Shown one piece after another: positions 8,748 through 17,876 of a DNA stretch of 64,000 nt. The DNA comes from Agrobacterium tumefaciens (GTDB lineage Bacteria > Pseudomonadota > Alphaproteobacteria > Rhizobiales > Rhizobiaceae). Within the stretch, counting starts at the first letter, position 1, and every line of letters begins with the position of its first letter. The position numbers and the translations under genes were made by a program. Location: the NCBI RefSeq assembly GCF_005221325.1, contig NZ_CP039890.1:310001-374000 (forward strand). Direction: 5' to 3'. Below the pieces are notes generated by a model that did not search any database, was not told the DNA's origin, and saw nothing but the letters and a program-made list of their open reading frames with translations.

Positions 8748-9718
8748 CAAATTCCTCCGACCAGTTCGGAACGCCAACAGGCCGCCTGGCCGCCATCCGG
8801 ACGCGGGACGAGCGGCGGCAATAGCTGGCGGCATTTTTCTTCGGCAAGCGGACAGCGCGGACTGAAACGACAGCCTGCAGGCCAGTGCCCTATATCCGGG
8901 ACAAGACCCTCGATCGTCGGCAGTTCCGTCTTCGGCATTCCGTCGAGGCGCGGAATCGTCTTCAAAAGCAGCCGGGTGTAGGGATGCTCCTGGTTTGAAA
9001 AAATCCCCTCAACCGGCGCTGTCTCTATAACGCGGCCGGCATACATCACCGCCACGCGGTCCGCCATGTCCGCCACCACGCCCATATCATGCGTGATGAG
9101 CAGGATTGCGGTGCCGGTTTCGTCACGCAGGCGCTTCATCAATTCAAGAATCTGCGCCTGAATGGTCACGTCCAGCGCCGTTGTCGGTTCATCCGCGATC
9201 AGCAGGCGCGGGCGACAGATCAACGCCATCGCAATCATCGCGCGCTGGCACATGCCGCCGGAAAGTTCGAATGGATATTGGCCCGCGCGTATCTGCGGCT
9301 CGGGAATACCGACCTCTTCCAGCATTTCGATTGCGGCGCGCCTGGCCGACCGGGCGTCGAGGTGACGATGGACGATCAGACCTTCTTCGATCTGTCGGCC
9401 GATCTTCATCAGCGGGTTGAGCGAGGCAACCGGCTCCTGGAAAATCATGGCGATCTCTTGACCCCTCAGACCCCGCCGCTCGCCTTCGGAAAGCGCCGAT
9501 AGATTCCGGTCGCCAAGACGGACCTGGCCGCCAGTGATGCGGGCGACCTTCGGCAGCAGTCCCATGACGGAAAAGGCAGTCATTGACTTGCCGCATCCGG
9601 ACTCGCCCACCAGCGACAGAATTTCGCCCTGGCGGACCTCGAAGCTGACGCCATCGACCACCGGCTCACCGCCGATGGATACCCTGAGATCCTCTACCGA
9701 AAGAACGGAGGCGGTCAT
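8747..9718 (-). CDS. oligopeptide/dipeptide ABC transporter ATPase, DppD/OppD type
   Basis: A 323-residue cytoplasmic ATPase with Walker A GESGCGKSMT, signature LSGGMCQRAMIAMAL and Walker B LLIADEPTTALD. The C-terminal Cys-containing oligopeptide domain (CRFSPRCPLAEEKC) pairs with the matching one in DppF. Its stop overlaps the dppF-type start by one base. The SDR gene is 42 bp upstream in the same direction, so the ATPases share the operon with the permeases although an enzyme gene is inserted between them. The family call is firm; the peptide or opine-like substrate is not defined. Confidence 0.93.
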   Translation of the reverse strand: MTASVLSVEDLRVSIGGEPVVDGVSFEVRQGEILSLVGESGCGKSMTAFSVMGLLPKVARITGGQVRLGDRNLSALSEGERRGLRGQEIAMIFQEPVASLNPLMKIGRQIEEGLIVHRHLDARSARRAAIEMLEEVGIPEPQIRAGQYPFELSGGMCQRAMIAMALICRPRLLIADEPTTALDVTIQAQILELMKRLRDETGTAILLITHDMGVVADMADRVAVMYAGRVIETAPVEGIFSNQEHPYTRLLLKTIPRLDGMPKTELPTIEGLVPDIGHWPAGCRFSPRCPLAEEKCRQLLPPLVPRPDGGQAACWRSELVGGI

Positions 9719-9760
9719 GCCGCTACCTGCACAAAAACAAGCCGATATTCTGCCATCGTG

Positions 9761-10549
9761 TCAGAGCGCTTTCTTCTTTGCCTGGAAGACAACCTGCGAG
9801 CCGATCGAGTTACCGCCATCGACCGTCAGCGTTGCGCCGGTGACGTAGGATCCCGCCTCTGAGGTGACATAGAGAACGGCTGCGGCCACATCCTGCGCCG
9901 AGGACGCACGGCCGAGGGGAATGGCGGCGGTGACGTTGGACACATGCTCCTCGGTAAGCGTGCTGACATCGCTGCCCGCTGCAAACCCCGGCTCCACCGC
10001 ATTGACGCGAATGCCGTATTCCGCAAGCTCCAGCGCAAAGCCTTTGGTCAATCGGTCGAGCGCGGTCTTGGACGTGCAATAGGGAACGACTGTACTGCGC
10101 ATCTTGCGGGCAGCACCGGACGAGATGTTGACGATGGAGCCGCCCTTGCCGCCGGCAACCATCTGCCTGGCGAAGAGCTGCGAGAGGATGAATGGCGCGC
10201 GCAGATTGATGTCGAACATCGCATCCCAGTCATCCACCGATATATCGAGAAGGAAGCCGGACGGATAAATCCCGGCATTGTTGACGAGGATATCGGGCGC
10301 ACCCCATTCCGCTTCCACGAAGGCGGCGAAGGCGGACAATGAAGCCGCATCCGTCAATTCCGCCGCAAAGGTCAGATGGCCGCTGCCGGGCAGTTGCGCC
10401 TTGCGGCTCTCGATACGATCCACGGCGCGATCCGTAAGACAGACCTGCGCACCCTCAGCCGCAAATGCATTCGCGATCCAGCCGCCGATGATGCCGCCTG
10501 CACCGGTCAACACGACTTTCTTGCCTTTGAACTCTTGATCGAAATTCAT
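9761..10549 (-). CDS. short-chain dehydrogenase/reductase (SDR)
   Basis: This 262-residue classical SDR is a predicted cytosolic NAD(P)-dependent alcohol/ketone oxidoreductase. The Rossmann motif VLTGAGGIIGGWIANAF is at residues 12-28, NNAG follows VNNAGIYPSG, and the catalytic Ser...Tyr-x-x-x-Lys is visible as ISSG...VVPYCTSK. The C-terminus ends in the usual VTGATLTVDGG. The start has AGGA seven bases upstream. It is placed between the permease and ATPase genes of the peptide importer, with only 9 bp to the dppC-type gene. It probably oxidises or reduces the imported compound or a breakdown product. The substrate is unknown. Confidence 0.92.
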   Translation of the reverse strand: MNFDQEFKGKKVVLTGAGGIIGGWIANAFAAEGAQVCLTDRAVDRIESRKAQLPGSGHLTFAAELTDAASLSAFAAFVEAEWGAPDILVNNAGIYPSGFLLDISVDDWDAMFDINLRAPFILSQLFARQMVAGGKGGSIVNISSGAARKMRSTVVPYCTSKTALDRLTKGFALELAEYGIRVNAVEPGFAAGSDVSTLTEEHVSNVTAAIPLGRASSAQDVAAAVLYVTSEAGSYVTGATLTVDGGNSIGSQVVFQAKKKAL

Positions 10550-10558
10550 GACGTAATC

Positions 10559-11428
10559 CTATCTTCCGCGCGGATCTAGCCGGTCGCGGACGTTGTCGCC
10601 GATCAGGTTGATGGAAAGGACGAGGAGAAAGAGCGCCAGCCCCGGGAAGGTGGCGATCCACCATGCGGTGCCGACATAGTTTCGGCCGGTGGAAAGCATG
10701 GCGCCCCAGCTTGCGGTTGGCGGCTGTACGCCAAGACCGAGGAAGGACAACCCCGCCTCGAACAGCACCATCAGTCCGAATTCGAGCGTGGCGACGACGA
10801 TCAGGCCACCGGCGATATTGGGAAGAATGTGCCGCCTAAGCAGACGGAACCAGCCCGCACCCATGAAACGCGACAGCCGGACATAGGGCATATTGGCGAC
10901 CGACAGCGTCTGGCCGTAGGCAACGCGGGCATAACGGGGCCAGCGGGTAAGCGCGAGCACGATGACCACATTGGTCAGGCTCGCCCCCATGACCGCGACC
11001 GTGATGATGGCAAGCAGAATGGCCGGCACCGACAGCACGATATCGACAATCCGCATGATGATGGTTTCGACCCACCCGCGATAGAAAGCAGCCACCATAC
11101 CGAGCACGCTTCCGAAAATGCCTGACAGGATGACGGACGCGAACGCGACCAGCAGCGATATCCGCGCCCCATAGATGAGCCGGCTGAACACGTCGCGACC
11201 GAGTTCGTCCGTTCCGAGCAGATAGGTAATGCCCCGGCTCTGGAAACCCGGTGGCTTCAGCCGCGCCAGGAGGTTCTGACTGTTAGGATCGGCAGGCGAA
11301 ACGAGCGGAGCGAGGACCGCAATCAGCACCAGACAGAGCAGGATCGCGAAAAACGGCAGCACGTTCCAGGACCACCGGTCAGACCGGCGCGCCATCGGCT
11401 TTGGAGCGGATACGGCGCCGGCCATCAT
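10559..11428 (-). CDS. peptide-type ABC transporter permease, DppC/OppC type
   Basis: An inner-membrane permease of 289 residues. It has the OppC N-terminal segment (one hydrophobic helix around residues 20-45) and a BPD_transp_1 domain. The ATPase-contact EAA region is ALTRWPRYARVAYGQTLSV, and VLFEAGLSFLGLGVQPPTASW is typical of DppC. A periplasmic loop containing LLGTDELGRDVFSR is the family signature. Its ATG overlaps the upstream permease stop by 4 bp, so the two are coupled and probably form a heterodimer. Confidence 0.95.
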   Translation of the reverse strand: MMAGAVSAPKPMARRSDRWSWNVLPFFAILLCLVLIAVLAPLVSPADPNSQNLLARLKPPGFQSRGITYLLGTDELGRDVFSRLIYGARISLLVAFASVILSGIFGSVLGMVAAFYRGWVETIIMRIVDIVLSVPAILLAIITVAVMGASLTNVVIVLALTRWPRYARVAYGQTLSVANMPYVRLSRFMGAGWFRLLRRHILPNIAGGLIVVATLEFGLMVLFEAGLSFLGLGVQPPTASWGAMLSTGRNYVGTAWWIATFPGLALFLLVLSINLIGDNVRDRLDPRGR

Positions 11429-12351
11429 GCGTTCCCTTCGATGCGGATGCGCGGATCGATCAGGCTATAGAGAAGATCGGCCACCAGGTTCAAAAGTATG
11501 GCGGTTATGGCGCCGAGAAGGACGATGCCCTGAACCAGCATGAAGTCGCGGGCGCTGATCGCCTGTACCGTCAGCTGTCCGAGGCCCGGCCAGGCGAACA
11601 CCGTCTCAACGATGACAGCTCCGGCCAGAAGGTTGGCTATTTCGAGCGCGGTCACCGTCACCACGGGGATCGCCGCGTTGCGTAGCAGGTGACGCGTCAC
11701 GATGCGCATCATCGGCAGGCCCTTGGCATAGCCGGTGCGCACATAATCCTTTTCCAGTTCGTCCAGCACGGCGGTACGCGCAACGCGCGCAAAAGTGGCC
11801 ATGGAAAGCAGGCCAAGGGCCAGCGACGGCATGATCAGGCTGGCCCAGTCACGCGCGCCGGAGGGCGGAAGCCAGCCGAGCCAGACAGCGAAGACCATGA
11901 TCATAAGGATGGCGCTCCAGAAGGTCGGCATCGACTGTCCGGCCAGCACCACGCCCATCATCGCCTTGGCCTCGATTTTGCCCCGACGCACCGCCATGGC
12001 GACGCCCAGCGGGATGCCAAGGCCGAATGCGACCAGAAGCGCACCGCCGGCCAGCATCAGCGTATAGGGCAGGCGGCTGGCGATCAGCGTCCAGACCGGC
12101 ACGTTCTGAACGTAGGAGCGACCGAGATCGAACGACATCAAAGCGCTCAGATACTCGATATACTGCACCATCAAAGGCCGGTCGAAACCAAGTGCAACCC
12201 GCATGGTGTCGATATCGGCCTGGGTGGCGTTCTGCGGCACCAGCAGCAGAACGGGATCCCCTGCGAGGCGCTGCAGGAAGAAGATCAAGGTCATGACGCC
12301 CAGAATGGCGATGAACGCCTGCAAAGCGCGCTTGAGGAAGAAAGCTGGCAC
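11425..12351 (-). CDS. peptide-type ABC transporter permease, DppB/OppB type
   Basis: An inner-membrane permease of 308 residues starting with GTG. The first hydrophobic helix contains FIAILGVMTLIFFLQRLAGD. The EAA-like loop is ARTAVLDELEKDYVRTGYAKG, and ETVFAWPGLGQLTVQAISARD is highly characteristic of DppB. It pairs with the downstream DppC-type protein (4-bp overlap) and receives substrate from the binding protein encoded 75 bp upstream. The family call is secure; substrate class (peptide, nickel, opine or glutathione-like) is not. Confidence 0.95.
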   Translation of the reverse strand: MPAFFLKRALQAFIAILGVMTLIFFLQRLAGDPVLLLVPQNATQADIDTMRVALGFDRPLMVQYIEYLSALMSFDLGRSYVQNVPVWTLIASRLPYTLMLAGGALLVAFGLGIPLGVAMAVRRGKIEAKAMMGVVLAGQSMPTFWSAILMIMVFAVWLGWLPPSGARDWASLIMPSLALGLLSMATFARVARTAVLDELEKDYVRTGYAKGLPMMRIVTRHLLRNAAIPVVTVTALEIANLLAGAVIVETVFAWPGLGQLTVQAISARDFMLVQGIVLLGAITAILLNLVADLLYSLIDPRIRIEGNA

Positions 12352-12426
12352 CGGTGCTGTTCCGTCTGTTATTGGTTGCCGCAGGGTCTGACCACATCCG
12401 GCTGGACCCTGCAGAGCGGCTAGGAA

Positions 12427-13941
12427 TTAGTCTTTCCAGTTCATGCGGTTGAGGAAGAGGCTCTCATTGGCGGTCGGCTGCCACTGAAGGCCCTTGGCCG
12501 CTCCGTAGATAATGGCGGCCTGATAGACCGGCACCAGCGGCACGTCGGTCGCAACCCATTCGGCAACAGCCTTGTAATCGCTCAGCCGCTGTTTCTCATT
12601 GAGGGTATTGCGGGCATTTTCGAGCAGCTTGTCGATCTGCGGGTTCCTGACCGACGACCATGAGCTGGAGGAATGCAGCAGCGGGAACAACACCCCGTCC
12701 ACATCCTGGCAGGCGCAGGACCAGCGGCCGAAAGCGATGGAGGGCTGCGCGGCCGGCGCGCTTTGAACACGCTTGAGATAGGTGGCCATATCGGTCATCT
12801 CGATATTGACGGAAAGGCCCGTCTCGCCCACCATCTGCGCAATTGCCTGCACGACGCGTTGATCGAAAGATGGCGCAGTGGCGAAAGCGACCGCCTTGCC
12901 CGTGGCTCCGGCTTCACTGACCAGCCGCTTGGCCTCCGCCAGATCATAGGGATAACCCTCGATACCGTCGGCATACCCGAAATGCGCTGAAGTCGCCATT
13001 TGCGCCACCGGCTTATCGACGCCGCCGAGCAGCCCGTCGACGATGCCTTGCTTGTCGATCGCCCTGGCGACGGCTTCGCGTACCCGCTTGTCGTCGAAAG
13101 GCGGGACATTGGGGTTGAGCTTCACATAGGCGACGCGCTCGGTCCGAACGGAAAGCGACTTGGCATTGGCGGAACCATCCAGCTGCCCGGCAAGATCGAC
13201 ATCGAGCCCGACGGCGAGATCGGTGGTTCCCGCTTGCAGGTTGGCGATACGGGTGGCGGCATCCGGCACGGCGCGGAATTCAGCGGCAGCGAAAGCACCC
13301 TTGTCGCCCCAGTAGTCGTCATTGCGCTCCAGCGCCACCGAAACGCCCTTCGCCCAGGCTTTGAACCTGTAGGGTCCCGAGCCGGCAGGCGCTGCGTTGA
13401 AGGCATCATCCCCCTTTTCCACGACCACATGCTGCGGCACGATGGACAGCTTGACCAGTTGCGGCAAAAGCGCGGGATAGGCGCCATCCGTCTTCAGGGT
13501 CACCTCATTGTCGCCGGTGGCTTCGGCGCTGACGATCTTGTTGAACTGGCCGAGCTGCGGGCTCGCGAATTTCGGGTCGATGATACGCTTGACGCTGAAA
13601 ACAACATCGGCGGCGGTCAAAGCCTTACCGTCGTGAAACTTCACATCGTTGCGAATTTTGAAGACGATTTCGGTATCGGATTTATAAGTCCATTCCGTCG
13701 CGATCTGCGGCACGATCTTGCCCGCATCATCGCGGGTGACGAGGTTGTCGAAGATGTTTCGATAAACGTAATAGCTGTCCGGGTTCCACTGCTTGTGCGG
13801 ATCGAGCGAGGAAGGCTCGTTCACGAGATCGACAATCAGCTGGTCTTTGGCCATCGAAGGCGTGACCGCGAGCGGAGCGCATGCAAGAAGCAGCGCCATG
13901 GCAGAGAAACGAAGAGAGCAGCTAAAATTCATGATCCTCAT
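12427..13941 (-). CDS. extracellular solute-binding protein, family 5 (DppA/OppA type)
   Basis: This periplasmic ligand receptor has about 504 residues. The signal peptide ends near TPSMAKDQLIV, and the mature protein shows the family-5 features EPSSLDPHKQWN, FKIRNDVKFHDGKALTAADV and VREAVARAIDKQGIVDGLLGG. The frame includes a TTG at 13944, but the ATG at 13941 overlaps the regulator stop by one base and has AGGA upstream. It heads the transport part of the operon. It is a clear paralogue of the binding protein at 15065-16570; both share the order DLxNEPSSLDPHxQWN...SYYVYRNIFDNL and the same C-terminal motif ESLFLNRMNW. Ligand unknown. Confidence 0.94.
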   Translation of the reverse strand: MRIMNFSCSLRFSAMALLLACAPLAVTPSMAKDQLIVDLVNEPSSLDPHKQWNPDSYYVYRNIFDNLVTRDDAGKIVPQIATEWTYKSDTEIVFKIRNDVKFHDGKALTAADVVFSVKRIIDPKFASPQLGQFNKIVSAEATGDNEVTLKTDGAYPALLPQLVKLSIVPQHVVVEKGDDAFNAAPAGSGPYRFKAWAKGVSVALERNDDYWGDKGAFAAAEFRAVPDAATRIANLQAGTTDLAVGLDVDLAGQLDGSANAKSLSVRTERVAYVKLNPNVPPFDDKRVREAVARAIDKQGIVDGLLGGVDKPVAQMATSAHFGYADGIEGYPYDLAEAKRLVSEAGATGKAVAFATAPSFDQRVVQAIAQMVGETGLSVNIEMTDMATYLKRVQSAPAAQPSIAFGRWSCACQDVDGVLFPLLHSSSSWSSVRNPQIDKLLENARNTLNEKQRLSDYKAVAEWVATDVPLVPVYQAAIIYGAAKGLQWQPTANESLFLNRMNWKD

Positions 13942-14717
13942 CAAATCCTTGTTCTGTCGATTGAATCCTTGGGTCGCTTGACACGACCCGGCTTGTCCTT
14001 GGCGACAGTGCGGCGGTTACCCCTGCCCCCCACCACCGCTTCCGATTCCAGAAAGCGATCAAAAAGATAGGTCTCGAGCGACGTGTTGGCGGCGGCCAGA
14101 TGCTCCAGCGCTTCAGCCTTTCGACCGTCGATTATCGCATGCACCAGCTGCGACCTGCCGGCAGGAACCAGCCGAACCCGGCCGGTCTTTTCGAAGAAAT
14201 TGACCAGACGGACAGACCTGTCCCACAAATCCACCAGCCAGCCGGCGACGATGGGCATACCCAGCCGCTCCGCCAGCAGCTCCAGTATCTCGCGCTCGCA
14301 ACGGCGGATCGTCGGCAGAATGTCGTCGTTCATGTCGCCGCGCTGCGTCAGCGCCAGATGTGTGTCCGCCAGCATTACCAGCCTCTGGAGCGCAACCTCA
14401 TCCAGCAGAACGGACGAGAGCAGAGGCTCCAGATGCCGCCGCGCCGCGCTCAGCTCGCGGATTTCGGACGCCGAGATCGGCATTACAGCCCAGCCGCTGC
14501 GCGCGGAAGAGGAAACAAGTCCCGCGCTTTTGAGCCTTGCCAGCGCAGCTCGCACGGCGCCGCGCCCCAGCGCGAACTCCTCCACCAGGGCAACTTCCGA
14601 CAGCCTCTCGCCCGGCTCCATAACGCAGTTCACGATCGCACTTCGCAACGCCCTTTCCGCCAGTTCACCCTTGCCGCTGGCGGCAGGTGAGAGGGCGAAC
14701 GAACTTCTATCCAACAT
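13941..14717 (-). CDS. GntR-family regulator with FCD-like C-terminal domain
   Basis: A 258-residue transcription factor. Residues about 15-80 form a winged helix-turn-helix (RLSEVALVEEFALGRGAVRAAL, then LARLKSAGLVSS). The rest is a helical FCD-like effector domain with candidate metal-binding His/Asp positions less obvious than usual. A longer frame starts at 14747, but the ATG at 14717 has GAGAGG six bases upstream. The stop overlaps the start of the binding protein gene, so regulator and transporter form one transcript. The 347-bp AT-rich gap to the divergent binding-protein gene is the likely control region for both. A C-terminal basic tail of about 30 residues is unusual. Confidence 0.85.
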   Translation of the reverse strand: MLDRSSFALSPAASGKGELAERALRSAIVNCVMEPGERLSEVALVEEFALGRGAVRAALARLKSAGLVSSSARSGWAVMPISASEIRELSAARRHLEPLLSSVLLDEVALQRLVMLADTHLALTQRGDMNDDILPTIRRCEREILELLAERLGMPIVAGWLVDLWDRSVRLVNFFEKTGRVRLVPAGRSQLVHAIIDGRKAEALEHLAAANTSLETYLFDRFLESEAVVGGRGNRRTVAKDKPGRVKRPKDSIDRTRI

Positions 14718-15064
14718 ATTTGACCTCTCAGATTTTAATCTTTGCATCTCTTAAAGCCGAGGCAAAGAACGGTTTTTCTTTTCGCAAGCCGGAATTTGCA
14801 GAAAATATCTCACAATTAGGTCGCCGACGAAACGAAAAAATTGGACCTTCAAATCTTTGATAAGAAACAGTTTTCATTTTATCTCAAAAATCAGAAATTA
14901 CTTTTTCCTTATGTTCGTAGATTTGGAAAACTCCATGATTGCCGAAATGCCGACAGCATGGCAACATCGGATTATTGCAATTCAAATATAAAAACTAAGA
15001 TGTCAGATTAGAAGTTATGTCTTTCCGTTTACAGGAGCGGAAAACGACGGACAGGAGAGGGATT
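14718..15064. other. AT-rich divergent intergenic region
   Basis: This gap separates the regulator-led transport operon (minus) from the second binding protein operon (plus). It is much more AT-rich than the genes around it and must hold both promoters. A loose pair of inverted arms around 14855-14890 (TTTGATAA and TTATCTCAAA) could be a regulator site but is imperfect. No coding sequence is evident. Confidence 0.6.
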
Positions 15065-16570
15065 ATGCGACTGAAAAACATTCTGGCTGCAGCATTGCTG
15101 GCCGCGACATCGCTCGCCGCGGCAGTCCTGCCGGTCGGCGCGAAGGATCTGCTGGTTGTCGATTTCATTGCGGAACCGAGTTCGCTCGATCCGCACGTTC
15201 AATGGAATACGGACAGCTTCAACGTCTACCGCAATATTTTCGACAATCTGCTCACGCGTGACGACAAGGGTGAAATCGCCCCGCAGATCGCAACCGAGTG
15301 GAAATATCTGTCGGACACGGAAATCGAGTTCAAAATCCGCAGCGATGTGAAGTTCCATGACGGCAAGCAACTGACGGCTGAAGACGTCGCTTTCAGCATC
15401 AAGCGTATCACCGATCCGAAATTCGCAAGCCCGCAGATCGGGCAGTTCAACCAGATCACCGATGCAGTCGCCAAGGACCCGACGACGCTGATCGTGACCA
15501 CGAAAGGCCCCTACCCGGTTCTTCTGGCGCAGCTGACGAAGCTGTCGATCGTGCCGAAACATGTGGTCGAAGCCGTTTCGAAGGACGAGTTCAACCTGAA
15601 GCCAGTTGGCAGCGGTCCGTACAAGTTCGAAGCCTGGAACCGCGGCGTGGAAGTCTTAGTCGATCGTAACGACGATTACTGGGGCAACAAGGGAGCCTTT
15701 CCGAAAGTCGCTTTCCGCGCCGTTCCGGACGGATCGACACGGATCGCCAACCTGCAATCCGGCGCATCGGATCTCGCCAGCAACCTCAACAACGACCTTG
15801 CCGACCAATTGACGGCATCTGGGCAGGGGAAGGTTCTGCCGGTCCGGGGCGAACGCCTTGCTTTCTACAGTCTAAATATCAACAAGCCTCCCCTGAACGA
15901 CAAGCGCATACGCCAGGCGATCGCCCATGCTATCGACAAGCAGGGCATCGTCGATGGCATTCTGGGTGGTTTTGATGTGCCTCTGTCGCAGCTGACGTCG
16001 CCGGTTTCGTTCGGTTACAGCGAAGGCATCACACCGCCCGAATTCAGTCCGGAGAAGGCCAAAGCCCTGATCGCGGAAGTCGGCGATGCGGCAAAGACGG
16101 AATTCAGCCTCTTTACCACCCCGACCTACGACCAGCGCGTGGTTCAGGCAATCCAGCAGATGCTTGCAGATGTAGGACTGAATGTGAAAATCGAGACGAC
16201 CGACATGGGCAACTGGATGCAGCAGATGCAGTCCGGTGGCGCAACCATACCCGCCAGCGCATTCGGCCGCTGGAGCTGCGGTTGCCAGGATGCAGACGGT
16301 ACGCTTTATTCCCTGCTTCACTCCTCCAGCAGCTGGTCCACCATCAAGGACGAGCGCATCGACAAGGCTCTCGATGAAGCGCGCACGACCATCGATCCAG
16401 CAAAGCGCCTTGAGCTCTACAAGACGGTCCATCAGATCGTTGCGAACGAGAATTACATCATCCCGCTTTACCAGGCTTCGGTCATCTATGGGGCAGCGAA
16501 AAATGTCGAGTTCTCGCCGCTACCGAACGAAAATCTCTTTCTGAACCGCATCGGCTGGTCGCAGAACTAA
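15065..16570 (+). CDS. extracellular solute-binding protein, family 5 (DppA/OppA type)
   Basis: A periplasmic receptor of 501 residues. The signal peptide runs MRLKNILAAALLAATSLAAA and cleaves near VGAKD. Family-5 stretches are EPSSLDPHVQWN, FKIRSDVKFHDGKQLTAEDV and IRQAIAHAIDKQGIVDGILGG. The ATG at 15065 follows GGACAGGAGAGGG; an in-frame upstream ATG at 15017 would place a polar stretch before the signal peptide and is unlikely. It is closely related to the protein at 12427-13941 but on the opposite strand, with no permeases of its own nearby. It probably feeds the same transporter. A strong hairpin terminator follows. Confidence 0.94.
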   Translation: MRLKNILAAALLAATSLAAAVLPVGAKDLLVVDFIAEPSSLDPHVQWNTDSFNVYRNIFDNLLTRDDKGEIAPQIATEWKYLSDTEIEFKIRSDVKFHDGKQLTAEDVAFSIKRITDPKFASPQIGQFNQITDAVAKDPTTLIVTTKGPYPVLLAQLTKLSIVPKHVVEAVSKDEFNLKPVGSGPYKFEAWNRGVEVLVDRNDDYWGNKGAFPKVAFRAVPDGSTRIANLQSGASDLASNLNNDLADQLTASGQGKVLPVRGERLAFYSLNINKPPLNDKRIRQAIAHAIDKQGIVDGILGGFDVPLSQLTSPVSFGYSEGITPPEFSPEKAKALIAEVGDAAKTEFSLFTTPTYDQRVVQAIQQMLADVGLNVKIETTDMGNWMQQMQSGGATIPASAFGRWSCGCQDADGTLYSLLHSSSSWSTIKDERIDKALDEARTTIDPAKRLELYKTVHQIVANENYIIPLYQASVIYGAAKNVEFSPLPNENLFLNRIGWSQN

Positions 16571-16590
16571 AGGCATTTTGTCAAATTCAA

Positions 16591-16614
16591 CCGGGCGGTT
16601 CACCGCCCGGTTTT
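16591..16614 (+). terminator. Rho-independent terminator after second binding protein
   Basis: An 8-bp GC stem (CCGGGCGG / CCGCCCGG) with a TTCA loop, followed directly by TTTT, 20 bp after the binding-protein stop. It would limit read-through into the amidohydrolase operon and so keep the binding protein in excess. Confidence 0.85.
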
Positions 16615-16646
16615 ATCATTGATAGCAGGCATGGAAGGACCGGACC

Positions 16647-17858
16647 TTGATCACCATTCTCGAAAACACCAACGTTGTTGACGTCGTCACCGGAAACATT
16701 CTTGCCGACAGGCATGTCGTGATCGAAGATGGCATGATCGTTGATCTTGCTGACGGCACAGTGCCGGAGCTCGAGGCAAGGCGGATCAAGGTAGATGGCG
16801 GCTTCGTTATTCCCGGTCTGATCGACGCTCACGTCCATGTCACCGCCTACACTGCCAATCTTGGCGAACTGCCCAAGCAGTCGCCAATGTACGTGGCGGC
16901 GCAATCCGCCCGGATTTTGAAAGGCATGCTGCAGCGCGGCTTCACCACGGTGCGCGACGTCGGCGGCGCCGATTTTGGCTTGGCGCGGGCGGTCGAGGAG
17001 GGGCTGATTGAAGGCCCCCGCATTCTTTATGGCGGCAAGGCGCTTTCGCCAAGCGGCGGGCATGGGGATCACCGCGGACCGGGCGTTGATGTCACGGACG
17101 AAACCTATTCCCAGGTCAGCCTTGGCCGCCGCTGCGATGGCGTCGAGCAGGTTCGTCTGGCGGCACGCGACGAAATCCGTCGCGGCGCTCATCACATCAA
17201 GATCATGGCCAATGGCGGCATATCCTCTCCAACGGACCGCATCACCTCCGACCAGTTTTCCGAGGCCGAGATCGCCGCAATCGTGGATGAGGCGTCGATG
17301 GCCGATCTCTATGTCGTTTCACATACCTACACCGCACGTTCGGTGGCACGAGCCGTGCGAAACGGGGTTCGCTCGATAGAGCACGGCAACCTGCTCGACC
17401 AGGAGACGGTCCAACTGATGAAGGAGGCGGGCAGTTTCCTCACGCCGACGCTGTCCTGTTTCCGCGCTCTTTCCGAGGTGGGAGCCGAAAGCGGTTTTCC
17501 CCGTGACAGGATGGACAAGATCAGGGTCGTTCTGGACGCCGGCATTCACGCGGTCGAAATGGCCTATCGCGCCGGTGTCCCCATGGCCTACGGCACGGAT
17601 CTCATCGGTCCGATGCACACGCGTCAGCTCGATGAGTTCAAGCTTCGTGCAGACGTCGTGCCGCCGCTCGATCTGCTGCGCGCTGCGACCAGCACGGCGG
17701 CGGAGCTCGTCAGGCTGGAAAAGGAGATTGGCCAGGTGGCGACCGGTTTCCGTGCCGATCTCGTCGTGCTCGACGCCAATCCACTTGACAAAGGTATCCT
17801 GGAGGATTTCTCGACGCATCGAAGACACGTTTTGAAACAAGGCGTTGTTTGCAACTGA
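16647..17858 (+). CDS. metal-dependent amidohydrolase (imidazolonepropionase-like)
   Basis: A 403-residue cytosolic hydrolase of the amidohydrolase superfamily, close to Xaa-Pro dipeptidase/imidazolonepropionase-like members that cleave cyclic or linear amides. Metal ligands are visible in PGLIDAHVHVT, then HHIKIMANGG (candidate lysine), YVVSHTYTAR, SIEHGNLLD and the late AYGTDL aspartate. The start is TTG at 16647 with GGAAGGA eight bases upstream; the nearby ATG at 16631 is out of frame. It heads a three-gene set with the deacetylase (18 bp gap) and gamma-glutamyltransferase. It probably hydrolyses the imported compound. Confidence 0.9.
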   Translation: MITILENTNVVDVVTGNILADRHVVIEDGMIVDLADGTVPELEARRIKVDGGFVIPGLIDAHVHVTAYTANLGELPKQSPMYVAAQSARILKGMLQRGFTTVRDVGGADFGLARAVEEGLIEGPRILYGGKALSPSGGHGDHRGPGVDVTDETYSQVSLGRRCDGVEQVRLAARDEIRRGAHHIKIMANGGISSPTDRITSDQFSEAEIAAIVDEASMADLYVVSHTYTARSVARAVRNGVRSIEHGNLLDQETVQLMKEAGSFLTPTLSCFRALSEVGAESGFPRDRMDKIRVVLDAGIHAVEMAYRAGVPMAYGTDLIGPMHTRQLDEFKLRADVVPPLDLLRAATSTAAELVRLEKEIGQVATGFRADLVVLDANPLDKGILEDFSTHRRHVLKQGVVCN

Positions 17859-17876
17859 AAAGCTGGGGAAAAGCGA

